From Heterohyrax brucei (Eukaryota > Chordata > Mammalia > Hyracoidea > Procaviidae), in contig CM053146.1 of the NCBI GenBank assembly GCA_028571685.1, positions 24,401,431 to 24,465,430 of the forward strand: a stretch of 64,000 nucleotides of DNA. The letters run 5' to 3'. Positions 45,697 to 58,281 of this stretch are shown here, piece after piece (within the stretch, counting starts at the first letter, position 1; each line of letters starts with the position of its first letter). The notes below the pieces were generated by a model. It had not been told where the DNA came from. It saw nothing but the letters and a program-made list of their open reading frames with translations, and made no database searches. A program made the position numbers and the translations under genes.

Positions 45697-46625
45697 CCCC
45701 TTTTTTTTGTTGTGGCAAAGTGTGCATGGCAGAACATTTGCCGTCTTAACCATGTGTGAGTGTTCAATTCATTGTTGTTAATTACATTCACCATTTTGTA
45801 CAGCTGCCTCCGCTATCAATTCCAAATGATTTCATTTCCCTAAACGAACACTCGGTGCCCCTTGAGTAGTAACTCCCCGTTTCCCCACCACCATGCCCTG
45901 GTAACCACTGATAAACTTTCTTCTCAAGGCATTGGCTGCTTCAGGAAATGTCATGCAAGTGCAAGGGCAGCATTTGTCCGTCCTTTCTGACTGACTCAGC
46001 GTAATGCACTTGGGGCTCATCAGTGCTGTAGCCCGTGTCACAGCTGCTTTCCGTTTTGCAACTAAAGAATAGCACTCCATGGAACAGACTGACCATACTT
46101 GGTGTACCTGTTCCTCATGGACCCTTAGCTTCTTCCCACCTTCCGTCTGCCGTGAATAATGCTGCAGTAAACACTGGTGCAAACTGTCTGGTTGAGTCTC
46201 TGCTTTCAGGTCTTTTGGGAATTTACCTAGGAGCATGGTTACTGAATCATGTGGTGAGTCTCTGTTTAAACTGTTGAGGAACTGCATGTTTTCTGCAAAG
46301 ACTTAACCATTTTACATTCCCACCAGCAGTGGATGAACTCGAGTTCTTCACATCCTCAGCCACCCATACTTCATTCTTCCTGATCGTAGCTTCCTAGTGG
46401 CTGTTAAGTGGTATCTTGTGGTTTGGGTGTCCATTCCTTCAGTGACTAATGACACTGAGTATCTTTTCATGTGCCTTTTGCTGTTTGTTTATCTTAAAGA
46501 AATACTTTATCAAGTCCTTTGTCCATTTTTTTTCAGTTGGATCATTTATCTTTTTGTTGTTGAATTATAGGAAAAAGGAGACTTTATCACTTGTGTGAGG
46601 GTCTTAACAGCTTTGTTTTCGGGAA
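45697..46625 (-). mobile_element. Old L1 (L1MA/MB-like) 3' end, antisense
   Basis: The full antisense order is visible: 'ttgttgtggcaaagtgtgc', 'cgtcttaaccatgtgtgag', 'ccctggtaaccactgataaa', 'agaatagcactccatggaac', 'gaataatgctgcagtaaaca', 'acattcccaccagcagtg' and 'aagtcctttgtccatttt'. The 151-codon open frame at 45832-46287 lies within it and is not a gene. Confidence 0.85.
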
Positions 46626-49059
46626 TTCGTTCCTCCTTTTGAACCTAAATCCACATGGTTTGGGTGAGTTTAGGTAGGTTATGTACTGGTGTTTGGCCTT
46701 TAAAAATAAAAAATGTAATCTCTATGCTGATAATTTTTTTAAAGACTTTCCAAGCTCTTCCTTTCCCATCTCCCCCTTCTGTACTCCTTAGTCTCTTTTT
46801 TGTGATTAAACTATTGGAAGCTACAACCCATTGGCATATCAGACTCTGCCATCCATTTGTAGATGTTCCTGCAGCTCCTACCTTGCCCTGGGAGTATAAC
46901 AAGGAATAAAAGATGCCTTTTGCCGGTCCTTAAGGAGCTTGGGGTCGGAGGCATGGATTTTAAAAGCTAGCAGAAATGCTAGCTCCATAAAGTTTTCAGT
47001 GGCTGATCTGAAGTAGATTTCTAGACATTTCTTCTGAGGCCTGCAGCAGGACAAGTGGTTCTTCCTGGTTGAAAAGTTGTCCAGGTAGAGATGGAGAACT
47101 TCTGCAAATGTCCTGCTGTGCCCCATAGGTGAGGGACTCAAAAGGGACAGTTATGTAAGAGAGCTGTCCCCCCAGCTTCTGGGCACTGTCCCAGTGGATA
47201 CAGAATTCCTGTCTGCATACTTCCATGCAGCACTGTGGGTAAGGGACTCAACAGTGTATGTTCCTTCTACCAGTCTCCTCCTAGCCAGGTAGGCCTAGTT
47301 AGGTGAGCTGTGTGTGATCCACTTAGTAGCATAGCTGGGAAGACAGCAAAATCCCTCACACCCACTTGCTACACCCAAGCTTATGTGACTCATTAACGTG
47401 CAGAGAAGGTGCTCAGACAATTTGATGTCTAGCCTGGAATTGTATCTCTTTACCCTGCTGGCATTTAAACAAACCATTAGGCTTCATATACAAGGGGTAC
47501 AGTGGTTTATTCCCAAAGCTCAAAGATGCTAGCAGAGAGGAATAGGGAAGATAATGACACAGCTTTTCTGAAGGACTGCCTCCTTGCAGGACTGTCCTTG
47601 GGAAGAGCTGGAATGCTTCAACCGGGGAACAGCATGTGAAGGCCCTGTGCTGGGCAGCAGGGTTGAGAGCCTGCATGAAAGGCTGTAGGGGAGCTCGGCA
47701 GCAGAGTCAGTGACTGGGTAGAGGAGCTCCAGGCCAGACTGTGTGTGGCATCAGGGGGTGACCTGAAATTTTGAAAGACCAGTGAGTAAACTGGGCAGGG
47801 ACAAATAGGAACCTGCTGCCCTGCGTCACAGCTCTTTCTTGCCTTTAATCCAAATAACTTGCAAAGGAAAGATGCACAGAAGAGGAAAATTCTCTCTCAC
47901 ATGTTGCTTGTGTACACCAGCATTACACTTTTTGACAGTGCAGAAACATAAAGTAAGTTCAGGAAGATAAGTAGAGCTGCTACACAAAAACAAATAAAAG
48001 TAGAATGGAAAAACCCCTTGCAGCGCAGACTCTCAGGGCCACATGCAGAGGATGCACACCAAAAGCTCTCCCCTAAGGTGTCAGGCAGGTTGGACACATG
48101 GAGACCAGGATGTGGCTGAAACCCCTGACCAGGAGCTTCCCTGGGCCTGAGTTATCTGTAGGCCAAAGCAACTTAAAAGGCAGGAGGGGTGGAGAATGTT
48201 GTATGTTCTTCAGACAGCTTATATAGTCCATCTAAAGGGCTCACCTTTTTAAAAAATATTCAGCCTTTTAGTTGTCTGATGTTGAAATTACTTTTTACAA
48301 AGTGGTTTTCATAAAGCTAGTTCGTGAATAGTACTGTATTTTAAAAGAAAACATGGCAAAACTTTAACACTGGCCACCGCATACCAGCATTCCACACTTC
48401 TAAACTTTCTTCCATGAGCCCTACTGAGGTAATTTGGGACCACCACAGATGCTGATGAGGACGCTTGTTACTCCTCCATCCCTACCTCCTGCCTTCAGCC
48501 CAAGTGTTCTGCTGTTTTTCTGGTCTGCATATTGCAGTTCCAAGTAAGATCACATTTGTGGTAGAAAAGTAGGTAAAAAGGTTAGGCTTTCATCTCAGGG
48601 TGGAAACATCTCCCCAAATCTTCTCTGATCTGCCATCTTTACATGCCTCTCTCTTGGCTACTGAACTTTCATTCCTGAGTTCTAAATTCTCACTGCATCT
48701 GGGACCCTAGTGATAACTGTTCTTCATGCATAGTGCAATATTATTGCCCAGAATGTAGTTTTGATCTTCTTAGCACTGCTCTTCATTGGTTTGATTTCCT
48801 CCAAGCTAATTGAGCACCTTTGGTGTTCCCATGGACACTACTTGGGCACAAAGTCACACACCGCCATCCTGACTGCTCATCTGCTATTGGTTCACAAAAG
48901 TTTTGGTTAGAGACATTGGGTTCGTCTCTAAGATTCCAGTGACTCACTCACCCTTGGAGTGTTTCTTAATTACTAATCTTCCAGGAAATGACACCTACTC
49001 AGAAATCATAATGACAGTACTGCAGTAATCAATTGTGTGTCTAAATTGCAGACTCTCAC

Positions 49060-49460
49060 AAGGCCACAAAACTAAGATTTATTTTCTGGCATCACACTGA
49101 CAAATGCCAGCCATAAATTTTTGTGAAGGTGGCTAAGGTACATGATTTTGACTGTGCTCATGTACCCATTGCGCCACTGGTAAGTACTGCATCTGGCACA
49201 TTGTGGGCTGGATGTGGTCTTCAGCAGAGTAACTGAAGCAATAAGATGGTTCATGTTCTAGAAAGAAATGCCTACAAGCTCCTTCTTGTATTTCCTTTGA
49301 ACAAACTGAGGATATCATTCTGCCCTCTCCCAAAAGGCATCTATAGGTTGGGTAAATTTTAGTCAGTGCCCATGCACATGTGGTGCCAATATAATCCTTC
49401 AATAAACGATTCAAACATCATCTCAGTGAGGGGTGATGGACGGAGTCATCTATGGGGAGG
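49060..49460 (-). other. Unrecognised open segment with an AATAAA-like end, possible old retrocopy
   Basis: On the - strand a frame is open at 49133-49414 (93 codons, containing SYCFSYSAEDHIQP). A second frame (49072-49254) ends just before an AATAAA at the 3' side. I do not recognise the protein. No poly(A) tract or duplication was found, so this may be chance or an old repeat. Confidence 0.25.
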
Positions 49461-49494
49461 ACTTTCTTCAACAGAGGCACATGGTTTGGCTTGG

Positions 49495-51634
49495 TTTTCT
49501 ATGTATTTTGTGTGTGTATATGTGCGCACGTGAGTGTGCCTTAGATGAATTTTACAGAGAAAATTAGTTTCTCATTAACAGTTAATACACATACTGTTTT
49601 GCTGTATTGGTTGCCAACCCCACAGCATGTCAACACTCTCCCCTTCTCAGCCTTGGGTCCCCCATTACCAGCTTTCCTGTCCCCTCCTGCCTTCTCATCC
49701 TTGCCCCTGGACTGGTGTGCCCATTCAGTCTCATTTTGTTTTATGGGCCTGTCTCATCTTTGACTGAAGCGTGAACCTCAGGAGTGACTTCAGTACTGAG
49801 TTAAAAGGATGTTTGGGGGCCATTCTCTTGGGGTTTCTGCAATCTCTGTCAGACTAGTAAGTCTGCTCTGTGTGTGAGACGGAGAGGGAGAGAGAATTAG
49901 CATTTTGTTCTATATTTTTCTTCAGTTCTGTCCAGGACCTTCTGTTGTGATCTCTGTCAGAGTAGTAAGTGGTGATAGCTGGATACCGTCTAGTTATACT
50001 GGGTTCAGTCTGCTGGGGGGCATGGTAGATGTGGTCTACTAGTCCTTTGGGCTAATCTTTCCCTCATTTCTTTAGTTTTCTTAATTCTTTCTTGCTCCTG
50101 AAGAGGTCAGATCAGTGAAGTATATCCCAGATGGCGTCTCAGACTTTTGAAACCCCAGATGCTACTCACCAAAGTAGATTGTAGATCATTTTCTTTGTAA
50201 GCTATATTTTGCCAATTAAGCTAGATTTTCCCAAAGACCATGGCCCCCACAGCCCTCAGCCCAGCAGTGTGGTCCCTCAGGGAGTTTGTCTGTGTCTGTG
50301 GAGCCTCCATGACAGTGCCTTGGGCAGGCTGTGCTGGTTTGCCCAGTATTGTGTACTGTCTTACCCTTCACCAGAGTTATCATTTGTCTGTTTAGTATCT
50401 TTCCACCCCCATCCCTCCCCTCCCTAGTAACTATCAAAGATTGTTTCTTTTTATGTTTTACCTTTTCATGAGTTTTCACAGTAGTAGTTTCATACAGTAT
50501 CTGTTCTTTTCTGATTGACTGATTTCATTCAGCTTAAAGCCTCCAGTTTCCTCTGTGTCATGAGATGCTTCGCAGATTCATTGTTGTTCACTGTTGGTGA
50601 ATAATGCTCTGTTGTGTGTATGTCCACAGTTTGTTTATCCATTCATCTTTTGATGGGCATCCAGGTTATGTCCATCTTTCTGCTATTGTGAACAATGCTG
50701 TAATGAACATGAGTTCCCAGTATAATTTATTGAAGAGGCTCTTCTTTACTATTGCATGGACTTAGCACCCCTTGTCAAAAATCAGTTAGCCATAGATACA
50801 TGGGTGTATTTCTAGACTGTCAGTTCTGTTCCGTCGGTGTGTGTATCTGTTGTTCTATCATTAATCAAGCTGTTTTGGTTACGTAGGTATGTAGTATGTT
50901 TTAAAATCAAGAGGTGTGAGTCCTACGTCAGTCTTCTTCAATATTGTTTTAGCTACTTGAGGCCTGTTGCCATTCCATATAAAGCTGAGGATTGGTTTTT
51001 CTGTTGTTTCTGTGAAGAAGGCCATTGGAATTTTGTTGGAGATTGGAATCTATAAATCTCTCTGGGTTGTATTGACATTTTAATGATACTAAGTTTTCCA
51101 GTTTATGAACTTGGAACATCCTTCCATTTATTTAAGGCTTCTTTAGTCTCTTTCCACAGTGTTTTATAGCTTTTTATACAAGTTCTTTATGTGCCTGGTT
51201 AGATTCATTCCCAGTTGTTTACTAATACAGTATTAAATAAAAGCAGTGAGAACAGGGACCCTATCTTGTTTCTGACTTACAGAGACAAGCTTTCAGTCTT
51301 TCTCTAATAAATGTATTTTTGGGTGTTGGCTTTTCATGTGTGCCCTGAATCATGCTATGGAATTTCCCTTTTATTCTAGTCATCTTCAAGGTTTTCATCA
51401 AGAAAGAGTGTTGGGTTTTAGCAGATGCCGTATCCATAGAGATGATGATGTGGTTCTTTTCCTTTGTGGCTTCACATCCTCTTCACTTCCAGCATGTGAT
51501 TGATTTTATAATGCTGAACCATCCCAGCATTCTTCTAATAAATCCCACTTGGTCGTGGTATATGACTGTTTTAATAGGATGTTGCATTCTGTTCACTAGT
51601 ATTTTGTTGAGATTTTCGCATCTATATTCCTAAG
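49495..51634 (-). mobile_element. Afrotherian L1, 3' UTR plus ORF2 3' part, antisense
   Basis: The 3' UTR (49495 to about 50380) has 'cccctggactggtgtgccca', 'gttttatgggcctgtctcat', 'cttgggtcccccattaccag' and 'gctactcaccaaagtagatt', which I recall from elephant L1. The ORF2 end follows, with 'tttgtttatccattcatctt', 'gtgaacaatgctgtaatgaa' and 'cattggaattttgttggag'. The copy is 5'-truncated at 'tatattcctaagag', where the RTE LINE begins. It has frequent changes and a deletion around 50700. Confidence 0.9.
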
Positions 51635-51639
51635 AGTTG

Positions 51640-53250
51640 TTGTTGTTACATGCTGGTAACCCCATGTACCACAGGAAGAAGCACTGTGCAGTCCTGCACC
51701 ACTCTCACCATTCTCAGTTGTTATGTTTAAGCCCATTTTTGCGTCAGTTCATCTGCTTGAGGGTCATCTTCTTTTCTGCTGACCATGTACTTTATCAAGC
51801 ATGATGTCATTCTCCAGGAACTGACCTATCTGACCTAAAGTGTATAAGACATTGTCTAGCCTTCAGTGGTTCTAAGGAGCATTCTGGTTGTACTTCTTTC
51901 AAGACAGATGTGTCCATTTCTTTGGCAGTCCATTATAAATTTATACTCAGTGTGGTTTACCAGCATCACAATTCACAGGCATCAGTTGTTGTTCAGTCTG
52001 CCTTCCTTATTGTCCAGCTTTCACATGCGTAAAAGACTATTGAAAACACCACAGCTGGGTCGGGCACCCCTTAGTTTGTAAGGTGACACTTTTGTTTTTC
52101 AACTCTTTAAAGTTTTTTTTGCAGATCTACTCAATGCACTGCATCTTTTGATTTCCTGGCTGCCGCTTCCATGGGTGTTGATTGTGGAACCACGTAAAAA
52201 GAAGCCTTTGATGGGTTCACTTTTATCACTGTGTATTATAATGTTGCTTTTTGGTCCAGGTGTGAGAACTTTTCCTTATGTTGAGGTATAATCCGTATTG
52301 AAAGCTGTAGTCTTTGCTCATCAGAATGTGCTTCAAGCCCTCTTCACTTTCGTCAAGAAAGGTCATGCCATCTGAATAATACAGGTTGTTAATGAGTCTG
52401 ACACTGACCTGATGCCTTGTTCTTCTTCATTTAGGCCAGCTTCTTGGATTATTTGCTCAGCATACAGGTTGAATAGCTATGGTGAAAAGATACAACCCTG
52501 ATGCACACCTTTCTTGACTTTAAAACCTTGTGGTGTTCCCTTGTTTGTTCCAGACAACTGCCTTTTGACTGATGTACAGGTTCCTCACAAATACGATTAA
52601 GCTTCCTGGAATTCCCATTCTTCCCAGTGTTATCCATAATTGGTTATGATCCACACAGTAAGATGCCTTTGCATAGTCTATAAAACACAGGTAAACATCT
52701 TTCTGGTATTCTCTGCTTTCAGCTAAGATCTGTCTAACATCAGCAGTGATATTCCTGGCTCCATGTCCTCTTCTGCATCCAGCCTGAATTTGTGGCAGTT
52801 CCCTGTCAATATATTGCTACAGCTGCTTTTGAATGATCTTCAGCAAAATTTTACTTGTGTGTTGTGTTAATGATATTGTTTGATAATTTTTGTGTTCTTG
52901 GTAATAGGCATAAATATGGATCTCTTCCAGCATCAGTTTGTTAAACCATCTCAGTTGATGTTCCGTCAGTTCCCAGAGGCAGATTTTGCACCAGTGCCTT
53001 CAATGTAGTTTGGTCTTCTTTCAGTAACATTGGTTCTTTACTATATGCTACCTCTTGAAATGGATGAACATCAACCAGTTCTTTTTTGTATAATGACTGT
53101 GTATTCCTTCTATCTTCTTTTGATATTTCCTGTGTCATCTCATATCTTCCCTGTAGAAAACTCAGAATAACATGATACGGTGACATAACTGGAGGCTGCC
53201 TGTTTTTATCTGTTCCCTTTCTCATTTCTTTTTGGCTTGAGTCTCTCCCC
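51640..53250 (-). mobile_element. RTE (BovB-clade) LINE, 5'-truncated, antisense
   Basis: It begins 'gttgttgttacatgctggta' at the 3' tail and follows the same order as the RTE at 17659 ('gcatgatgtcattctccagg', 'gaagcctttgatgggttc'). It extends further upstream through 'cagcttcttggattatttgc', 'catagtctataaaacacagg' and 'aggcataaatatggatctct'. It is longer but more decayed, with no open frame above 110 codons. It abuts the L1 at 51634, consistent with insertion into or truncation of that L1. Confidence 0.92.
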
Positions 53251-54189
53251 CAACCCCCTGAAAATCTGAGCAACCCATTTTGAAAAGGGAAACTTTAATT
53301 TTAACTTTTCTAGTAGAATATATTACCAAATTTTGCCACCTTCTGTTCTAAAAATATGCTAAAAAAAGGTCAGTCTGACAGAAGGCCTAGTCCATCTCTC
53401 AGCCCAAGAGGCCAGCCATTCCCAGCTCTCTGAGGGGAAGATCACTGTAAACCCTGTAGATGAGCCACACTTGCCACTTTAACACCAGGGTTACTGCTGC
53501 CACACCACCAGGACACCGCCAGAAAGAGCACACACCTACAGGGAACTCAGAGCTCCCAGGGAGGTATTAAAAATGGCTTTGGAGGTCTTAAAGGCTGAGG
53601 GTTCAAGGGTAAAGGGACTTTTTCTTCCATATACCATGCAGCCCCCGGGAAGCATGACCTCCGCTGTCCTGGCCACTACCAGCCTAGATCCTGTGAGGTG
53701 CACCTCTGCAGGGCTTCCCATGATGACATTCACCTCTCGGGTTAAAAGCAGGGCTCCCTATGATACAGCGCAGGGAGGGGGTGCTAGCAGGTCACAGTAT
53801 CCCAAGCTGTCAAGGCCAGTGGGAACAAGACATAGGGGATACATGGTGTGATGCTTTTGACTATGTCCGAAGAAAAGAATATTCAGGGATGCCATGGTGA
53901 CCTAGCACCATTAGACGTCAGATCCCATGAGTAGAAGATACAGCTCAGAGTCAGGGACCTGGGGAAAACATTACCTGCCCAGGAGTGGTATCTGCCACCA
54001 TAGTGTCTGTGAAATACTAGTCTTGGATCATGTATGGGCACAGTCTTTATCCCACCTTATATGCAGACCCAACCCAGCTCCACACCCGCTCTGCCAGCCT
54101 CCTGGATCTTGAAACTCAGAATTCTGGAGTTGTCTCTGAACACCTAGGAGCTGGTTAAAGAAGACTGCAGAGACAGTAATGCTCTTTCT

Positions 54190-54285
54190 TTCATAGAATA
54201 GTGTAGAAGAATGAATGAAATGATACACATGAGAACACCCAGTACCCAGCACATAATTAGTGCACACTGTGCAATAATACCTGGA
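54190..54285 (+). repeat. MIR 3' fragment
   Basis: 'gaatgaatgaaatgatacac' and 'cccagtacccagcacataat' with 'tagtgcacactgtgcaata' match the sense 3' side of MIR. Confidence 0.55.
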
Positions 54286-55094
54286 AGTTGTTAACAAAGA
54301 TTAGCAATGCACCTTCCAGTCTTTAATGTTTAGTATATTTGTCTTTTATCTTAGCCCTTTGGAATTTGAGGCAGCTTACTGAAAAAGCATATTATCCGCA
54401 CATGAACTTTAAAGTATTAGAGTGAAGAAAGAATACATATGAATGTATGTATTCAGATAAATGGATACATAGAGACTAAGAGGGAGAAAAAGAACTGAAG
54501 TTGACAGTAAAATTCTACATAGTTAATATAGTCAAGCTTCCTGACAAGCTAAGTTAAAAATTTACCTAGTTTTCTCTATCTCTGAAGCCTCATCCCACTA
54601 CAGCCTCACCCCTCAAAAAAAGTAAATAAACTTCTGAGAAAGCAAAGCTTTCTTAGACTTGGTGCAAAAATACATGCAGCAGGATTTTCACTTAAGCATG
54701 CTAAAAGGTGCTGTAACCCCTACCTCAGCAATGACAAAGATTTTATCCAGTTCTTTGTGAGTGGGAAGGTGTCCCGTGAAGTATGTCTTTGGTGAATTTC
54801 TTTCTTAAAGCCGAGGATATTGTTAACCACCAGTTAGAGTCCGGGCTTCTCTGTGAGTTGAGTGTGCTACGTAAACCAGGGCTGCCTTGGATTACTTGTT
54901 ATGCTCTTGCCTTCAGGGCCTGTCTCCTTCCTCACTTAGTCCAAGGTTAGCAGATTAGAGTCTGCTGTCTGCAACCATTTCCTTGAAGATTTTAGAAATT
55001 TCATGGAGCTTTCTGGAAGAATAATGCATAATATCCCCATCCTGTCTTCGTCTGATAGTCCAGAAACTAAACATAATTGTAGCTGTTTGGGCAC

Positions 55095-55620
55095 TGTCTT
55101 ATGTTATCTATTGTTACTGTAACAGAAATGCCACAAGTTGGTAGCTTTAACAAACAGGAACGTATTCTTTCATAATCTAGGAGGCTAGAAGTCCGAATCC
55201 AGGATGCCAGCACTAGGGACTTTCTTTCTGTTTTGGCTCTTGGGGAATGACCTTGTTTGTCATCAGTCTTTCCCTGGTCTAGGAGCTTCTTAGCACAGGA
55301 ACCCCAGGACCAAAGGAAACACTCCTGTTGCTTTTTTATTGGTGATAATTAAGTCCACTGTCTCTCTTCTCGCTTCTCTCTTTGATATCTCAAAAGGGAT
55401 TGACTCAAGATATAAATTAATCTTTTAGATTGAATCCTGTCTCATTAACATAACTGCCTCTAATCTTGTGTGATTAGCATCATAGAAATAGGATTTATGA
55501 CACATTGAAAAACCACATCAGATAACAAAATAGTGGACAGTCACACAGTACTGGGGATTACAGCCCAGCCAAGCTAACATGAACTTTTAGGGGAAACAGG
55601 TCAGTCCATAACAAGCATTA
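55095..55620 (+). repeat. Unclassified dispersed element, copy 2
   Basis: It opens 'ttactgtaacagaaatgcca' and 'caagttggtagctttaacaa'. It shares 'ggaggctagaagtccgaat', 'aggagcttcttagcacagg', 'ggacagtcacacagtactgg' and 'ggtcagtccataaca' with copy 1 at 35640. It is the more complete copy. Confidence 0.65.
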
Positions 55621-55803
55621 GGGTTATGTGGCTAGGAAGTCTTAGCTTCCTGGCAGCATAATGGGACACTGGTGAAGATGATCAAAAGATGTCCCTAGCA
55701 GGAGCAGGGGGAGGGACCATGGAGAACACCTGGGCCTCACAAGGGTGCTGATGTCATCACTACCCCTCCTACTTACTCAGTCACTCTCTCTCTTCCCCTC
55801 TAG

Positions 55804-55857
55804 GAGGGCCGCAAGAATGAAGTGCTGCTGTCCAAGGTGAAAGCCAAGGCTTCCTGA
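55804..55857 (+). CDS. CCDC93: CCDC93 terminal coding exon (residues to 631 and stop)
   Basis: Seventeen codons, EGRKNEVLLSKVKAKAS, then TGA at 55855-55857, follow the acceptor 'cttcccctctag'. Human from memory ends EGRKNEMLLSKVKAKAS, so one Met-to-Val change is seen and the C-terminus is intact. With this exon the thirteen exons total 1,008 bases in one unbroken frame. The terminal exon carries very little coding sequence and continues into the 3' UTR. Confidence 0.97.
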   Translation, partial: EGRKNEVLLSKVKAKAS

Positions 55858-56220
55858 AAACTCCCAGCCATCATCATATGTCATTCCTGTTTTTCCTCCT
55901 AACTGCCCATATATCAACTACATGAAATGGCTCTGAAAGCTGCAGTAGAGAGATTCAGATGCAATGATTAGTGATTTCAGCATCTGGATCTTTTCTTTCT
56001 CCTGTTTGCTTCCATCCTTCATGGTTGTTGGTGATGGAATCAGACAGTGTAAACATTAATGGCTTGGATAGCAAACCCATCATCACATGGCTGTGAAGAA
56101 CTATGGGCAGCATCTGTTCTCTGTCTCAATTCAACTTTCATTTCTCTAGTCTCATATTGTATACATGAAGGTACATGTATTTGTATGGACTCTTGAATAA
56201 AGAGGAATTCCTTTGTTCAG
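55858..56220 (+). other. CCDC93: CCDC93 3' UTR (proximal form)
   Basis: The UTR runs from the stop codon to about 20 bases after the poly(A) signal at 56196. The exact cleavage site cannot be seen. A longer UTR using a distal site cannot be excluded. No repeat interrupts this stretch. Confidence 0.7.
56196..56201 (+). terminator. CCDC93: AATAAA polyadenylation signal of CCDC93
   Basis: This canonical hexamer lies 339 bases after the stop, in 'cttgaataaagaggaattcc', with T-rich 'cctttgttcag' just downstream. It is the first AATAAA after the stop and is not inside any recognised repeat. Confidence 0.7.
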
Positions 56221-57799
56221 CAAATACGAATTGAGAGGTAAGCACAGAGGGAGAGACAGGAATATGAAACACTCCACCATACCTCAAGCACCTAGCAAGT
56301 GGCCCAGACAGCCGATACGGCCCGCCTGGCCCTGGAGTTTAACCATCTGAGATTTTTTATCTGGATGACCAGCGCATGTGAGTGTTGGTGACTGGGGTCC
56401 TTCTCTGCCCGTGGTACCTTCTGCACTTGGCTTTTCAAAGTACTTCAGTGGGTAACATATAACCAGTGTGACAGCTCACTGCTATTGGTTTAGTCCTTGT
56501 ATACTACTCAAGTTCATTTCACCAAAAATTGGAAACAGTCCTCATATTGAGGACACATAAATAAGAGTTAACTTTCCCATGCCCTGATTCATGTTGAGTC
56601 AGCCTATCACATGGATGATCTTGTATGACCCCTCTTAAAAAACCATCCCGCATGCCCTGCATTCTAGATCAGGTCATGCTGTAACCAAGGAGATGAGGCA
56701 CAGACACCATTCACTGCAGTCCACAGCAATGTGTGGTGAGTCCCAGTGAGCTGGTACCACAAGGAGCCAGAGGAGGAAGAACAGTGAGGCTTGTAGAGAT
56801 CCAGGAAGACTTCATGGTTTGGGTAGTATTCATGCTAGATTTGAGGGGGCAATAGGATTTTAATAGACAAGAAGGCCATTTTGAATAAAGAGAAGACTGA
56901 AGTTCAAGGAGAGTACAGTGGATGTGTATGGGGAGAAGAAGAGACAGGTGGTCTTTGGAAAGGACCTCAAAGTGTAGGCTGAGGGTTTGGTCTTCATCTT
57001 CTGGAAACAAGCAGCCCAAACCAAACACAGGGCTCCTCCTGCCCAGGTCCTCAGGAGTCTGCACCTCAGTCATGTTAGCTGTGTGCCCCCTTCTGATAAA
57101 CTTTGACAGACACCAGTCAGCAGGACAGACCACGAAACAAAAAATCTCAAAACACGTCAGGTGAATGGAAACTTGAGTACAGCCACAGGAACAGTGGGTT
57201 CATTTTTAGTTCCTTAAAGTACATGGTTAAGCAAGCTGCTGTATGCAGACTTTTTAAAAAACAAATCACATACTGGATTTTTAAGCCAGGACCTGTGAAG
57301 CAACCCGAAGAGAACTAGTGCTTCCAGAGCCAGGTGGAAACACAGGGCTTGAAATGGCACTTCCTCTTGGCAAGTGCCCTTTCCTGGGCCAGGTACACCT
57401 CTGTTTGGGCTCGTCCTTGGGTAGTGGTTATTTGGAGATTTGGAAAGGGCCCAGTGAAGTTGCAGCAAGTGATTGGAAGAGAACGGGTGCTGATTTGAGA
57501 AAGAGGGGAGGGCAGGGCAGTTTGACAGTCATTGACCAACCTCCTAGACAAATGAACTTTGTGAGCCATTAGGTGATTATTTGAACATTTGTCCAGTGTG
57601 GTAGGGAGGCAGCAGTTGCCAGCTTTCTGGGGTTCCTAGGGACAACCGCTCTGTGCCTATGGAGCAGTTATAGCAGGACTAACCCAAAACAACTAATCAT
57701 TTTTTTAAAAAAGGGTAGGGCATTGGCTTTGGGTTATATATTCTCAAGAGTGCTGTACTCTACTTTTGGTATTAGTAGATTTTTTTTTTTTATTTTGTG

Positions 57800-57948
57800 T
57801 AATCCATGGCTGACTAGTCGATTCCGACTCATAGTGACCCTGTATGACAGAGTAGGACTGCTGCATAAGGTTTCCAAGGAACACCTGATGGATTTGAGCT
57901 GCTGGTTAGCAGCTATGGCACTTAACCACTACGCCACCAGGGTTTCTC
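57800..57948 (-). repeat. AfroSINE, antisense
   Basis: 'agtcgattccgactcatagt', 'tgacagagtaggactgctgc', 'aggtttccaaggaacacc' and 'cactacgccaccagggttt' show a well preserved copy. It is preceded by a T-rich/A-rich run at 57780. Confidence 0.95.
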
Positions 57949-58159
57949 AAGACCTCACTGAGATAGTAACTAATTTCCATTCACTAAACACGTTTTGGAT
58001 TGTGCTTGGTAGCAACAGAAACCCATTTTAGGCGTTCTGCTTGTACCACAGAGAAGCTACAGAGTGAAGGCCTGGGTGGTGGAGATGGTGTAGTGCCAGG
58101 CCTTGTAGGCTGAAGGGACACCGGGGCCCCTGATCATTTCAGGAGCCACAGCATCTTTC

Positions 58160-58281
58160 AGTATTCCCCTCAGGGGAAATCCTGTAGGGTTACAACCTTG
58201 ATAACCTTGTGGAGCAGTTTTACTCTCCTGCAGGGTGCTGTGAGTCAGAATCAGCTTGTTGACAACACTTTTGGTTATTTT
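58160..58281 (+). repeat. AfroSINE 3' part
   Basis: 'gataaccttgtggagcagtt' with 'ttactctcctgcagggtgct' and 'gtgagtcagaatcagctt' match the second half of the family. The head is replaced by unrelated sequence. Confidence 0.65.

Larger units (their letters stand above)
45024..55803. other. CCDC93: CCDC93 last intron, 10.8 kb
   Basis: This is the longest complete intron in view. It holds a MIR piece (45420), an antisense L1 (45697-46625), an afrotherian L1 (49495-51634), an RTE LINE (51640-53250), a MIR tail (54190) and an unclassified dispersed element (55095-55620) that ends about 180 bp before the terminal exon. The stretches 46640-49490 and 53260-54180 are unassigned. The acceptor has a strong pyrimidine tract, 'ctctctctcttcccctctag'. 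Confidence 0.85.

Noticed and set aside
45832-46287. 151-codon open frame on the - strand
   Set aside because: It lies in the 3' part of an old L1 and is a chance opening, not a gene.
56711-57133. 140-codon open frame on the - strand downstream of CCDC93
   Set aside because: It has no recognisable domain, overlaps an open frame on the other strand, and shows no splice or promoter context.
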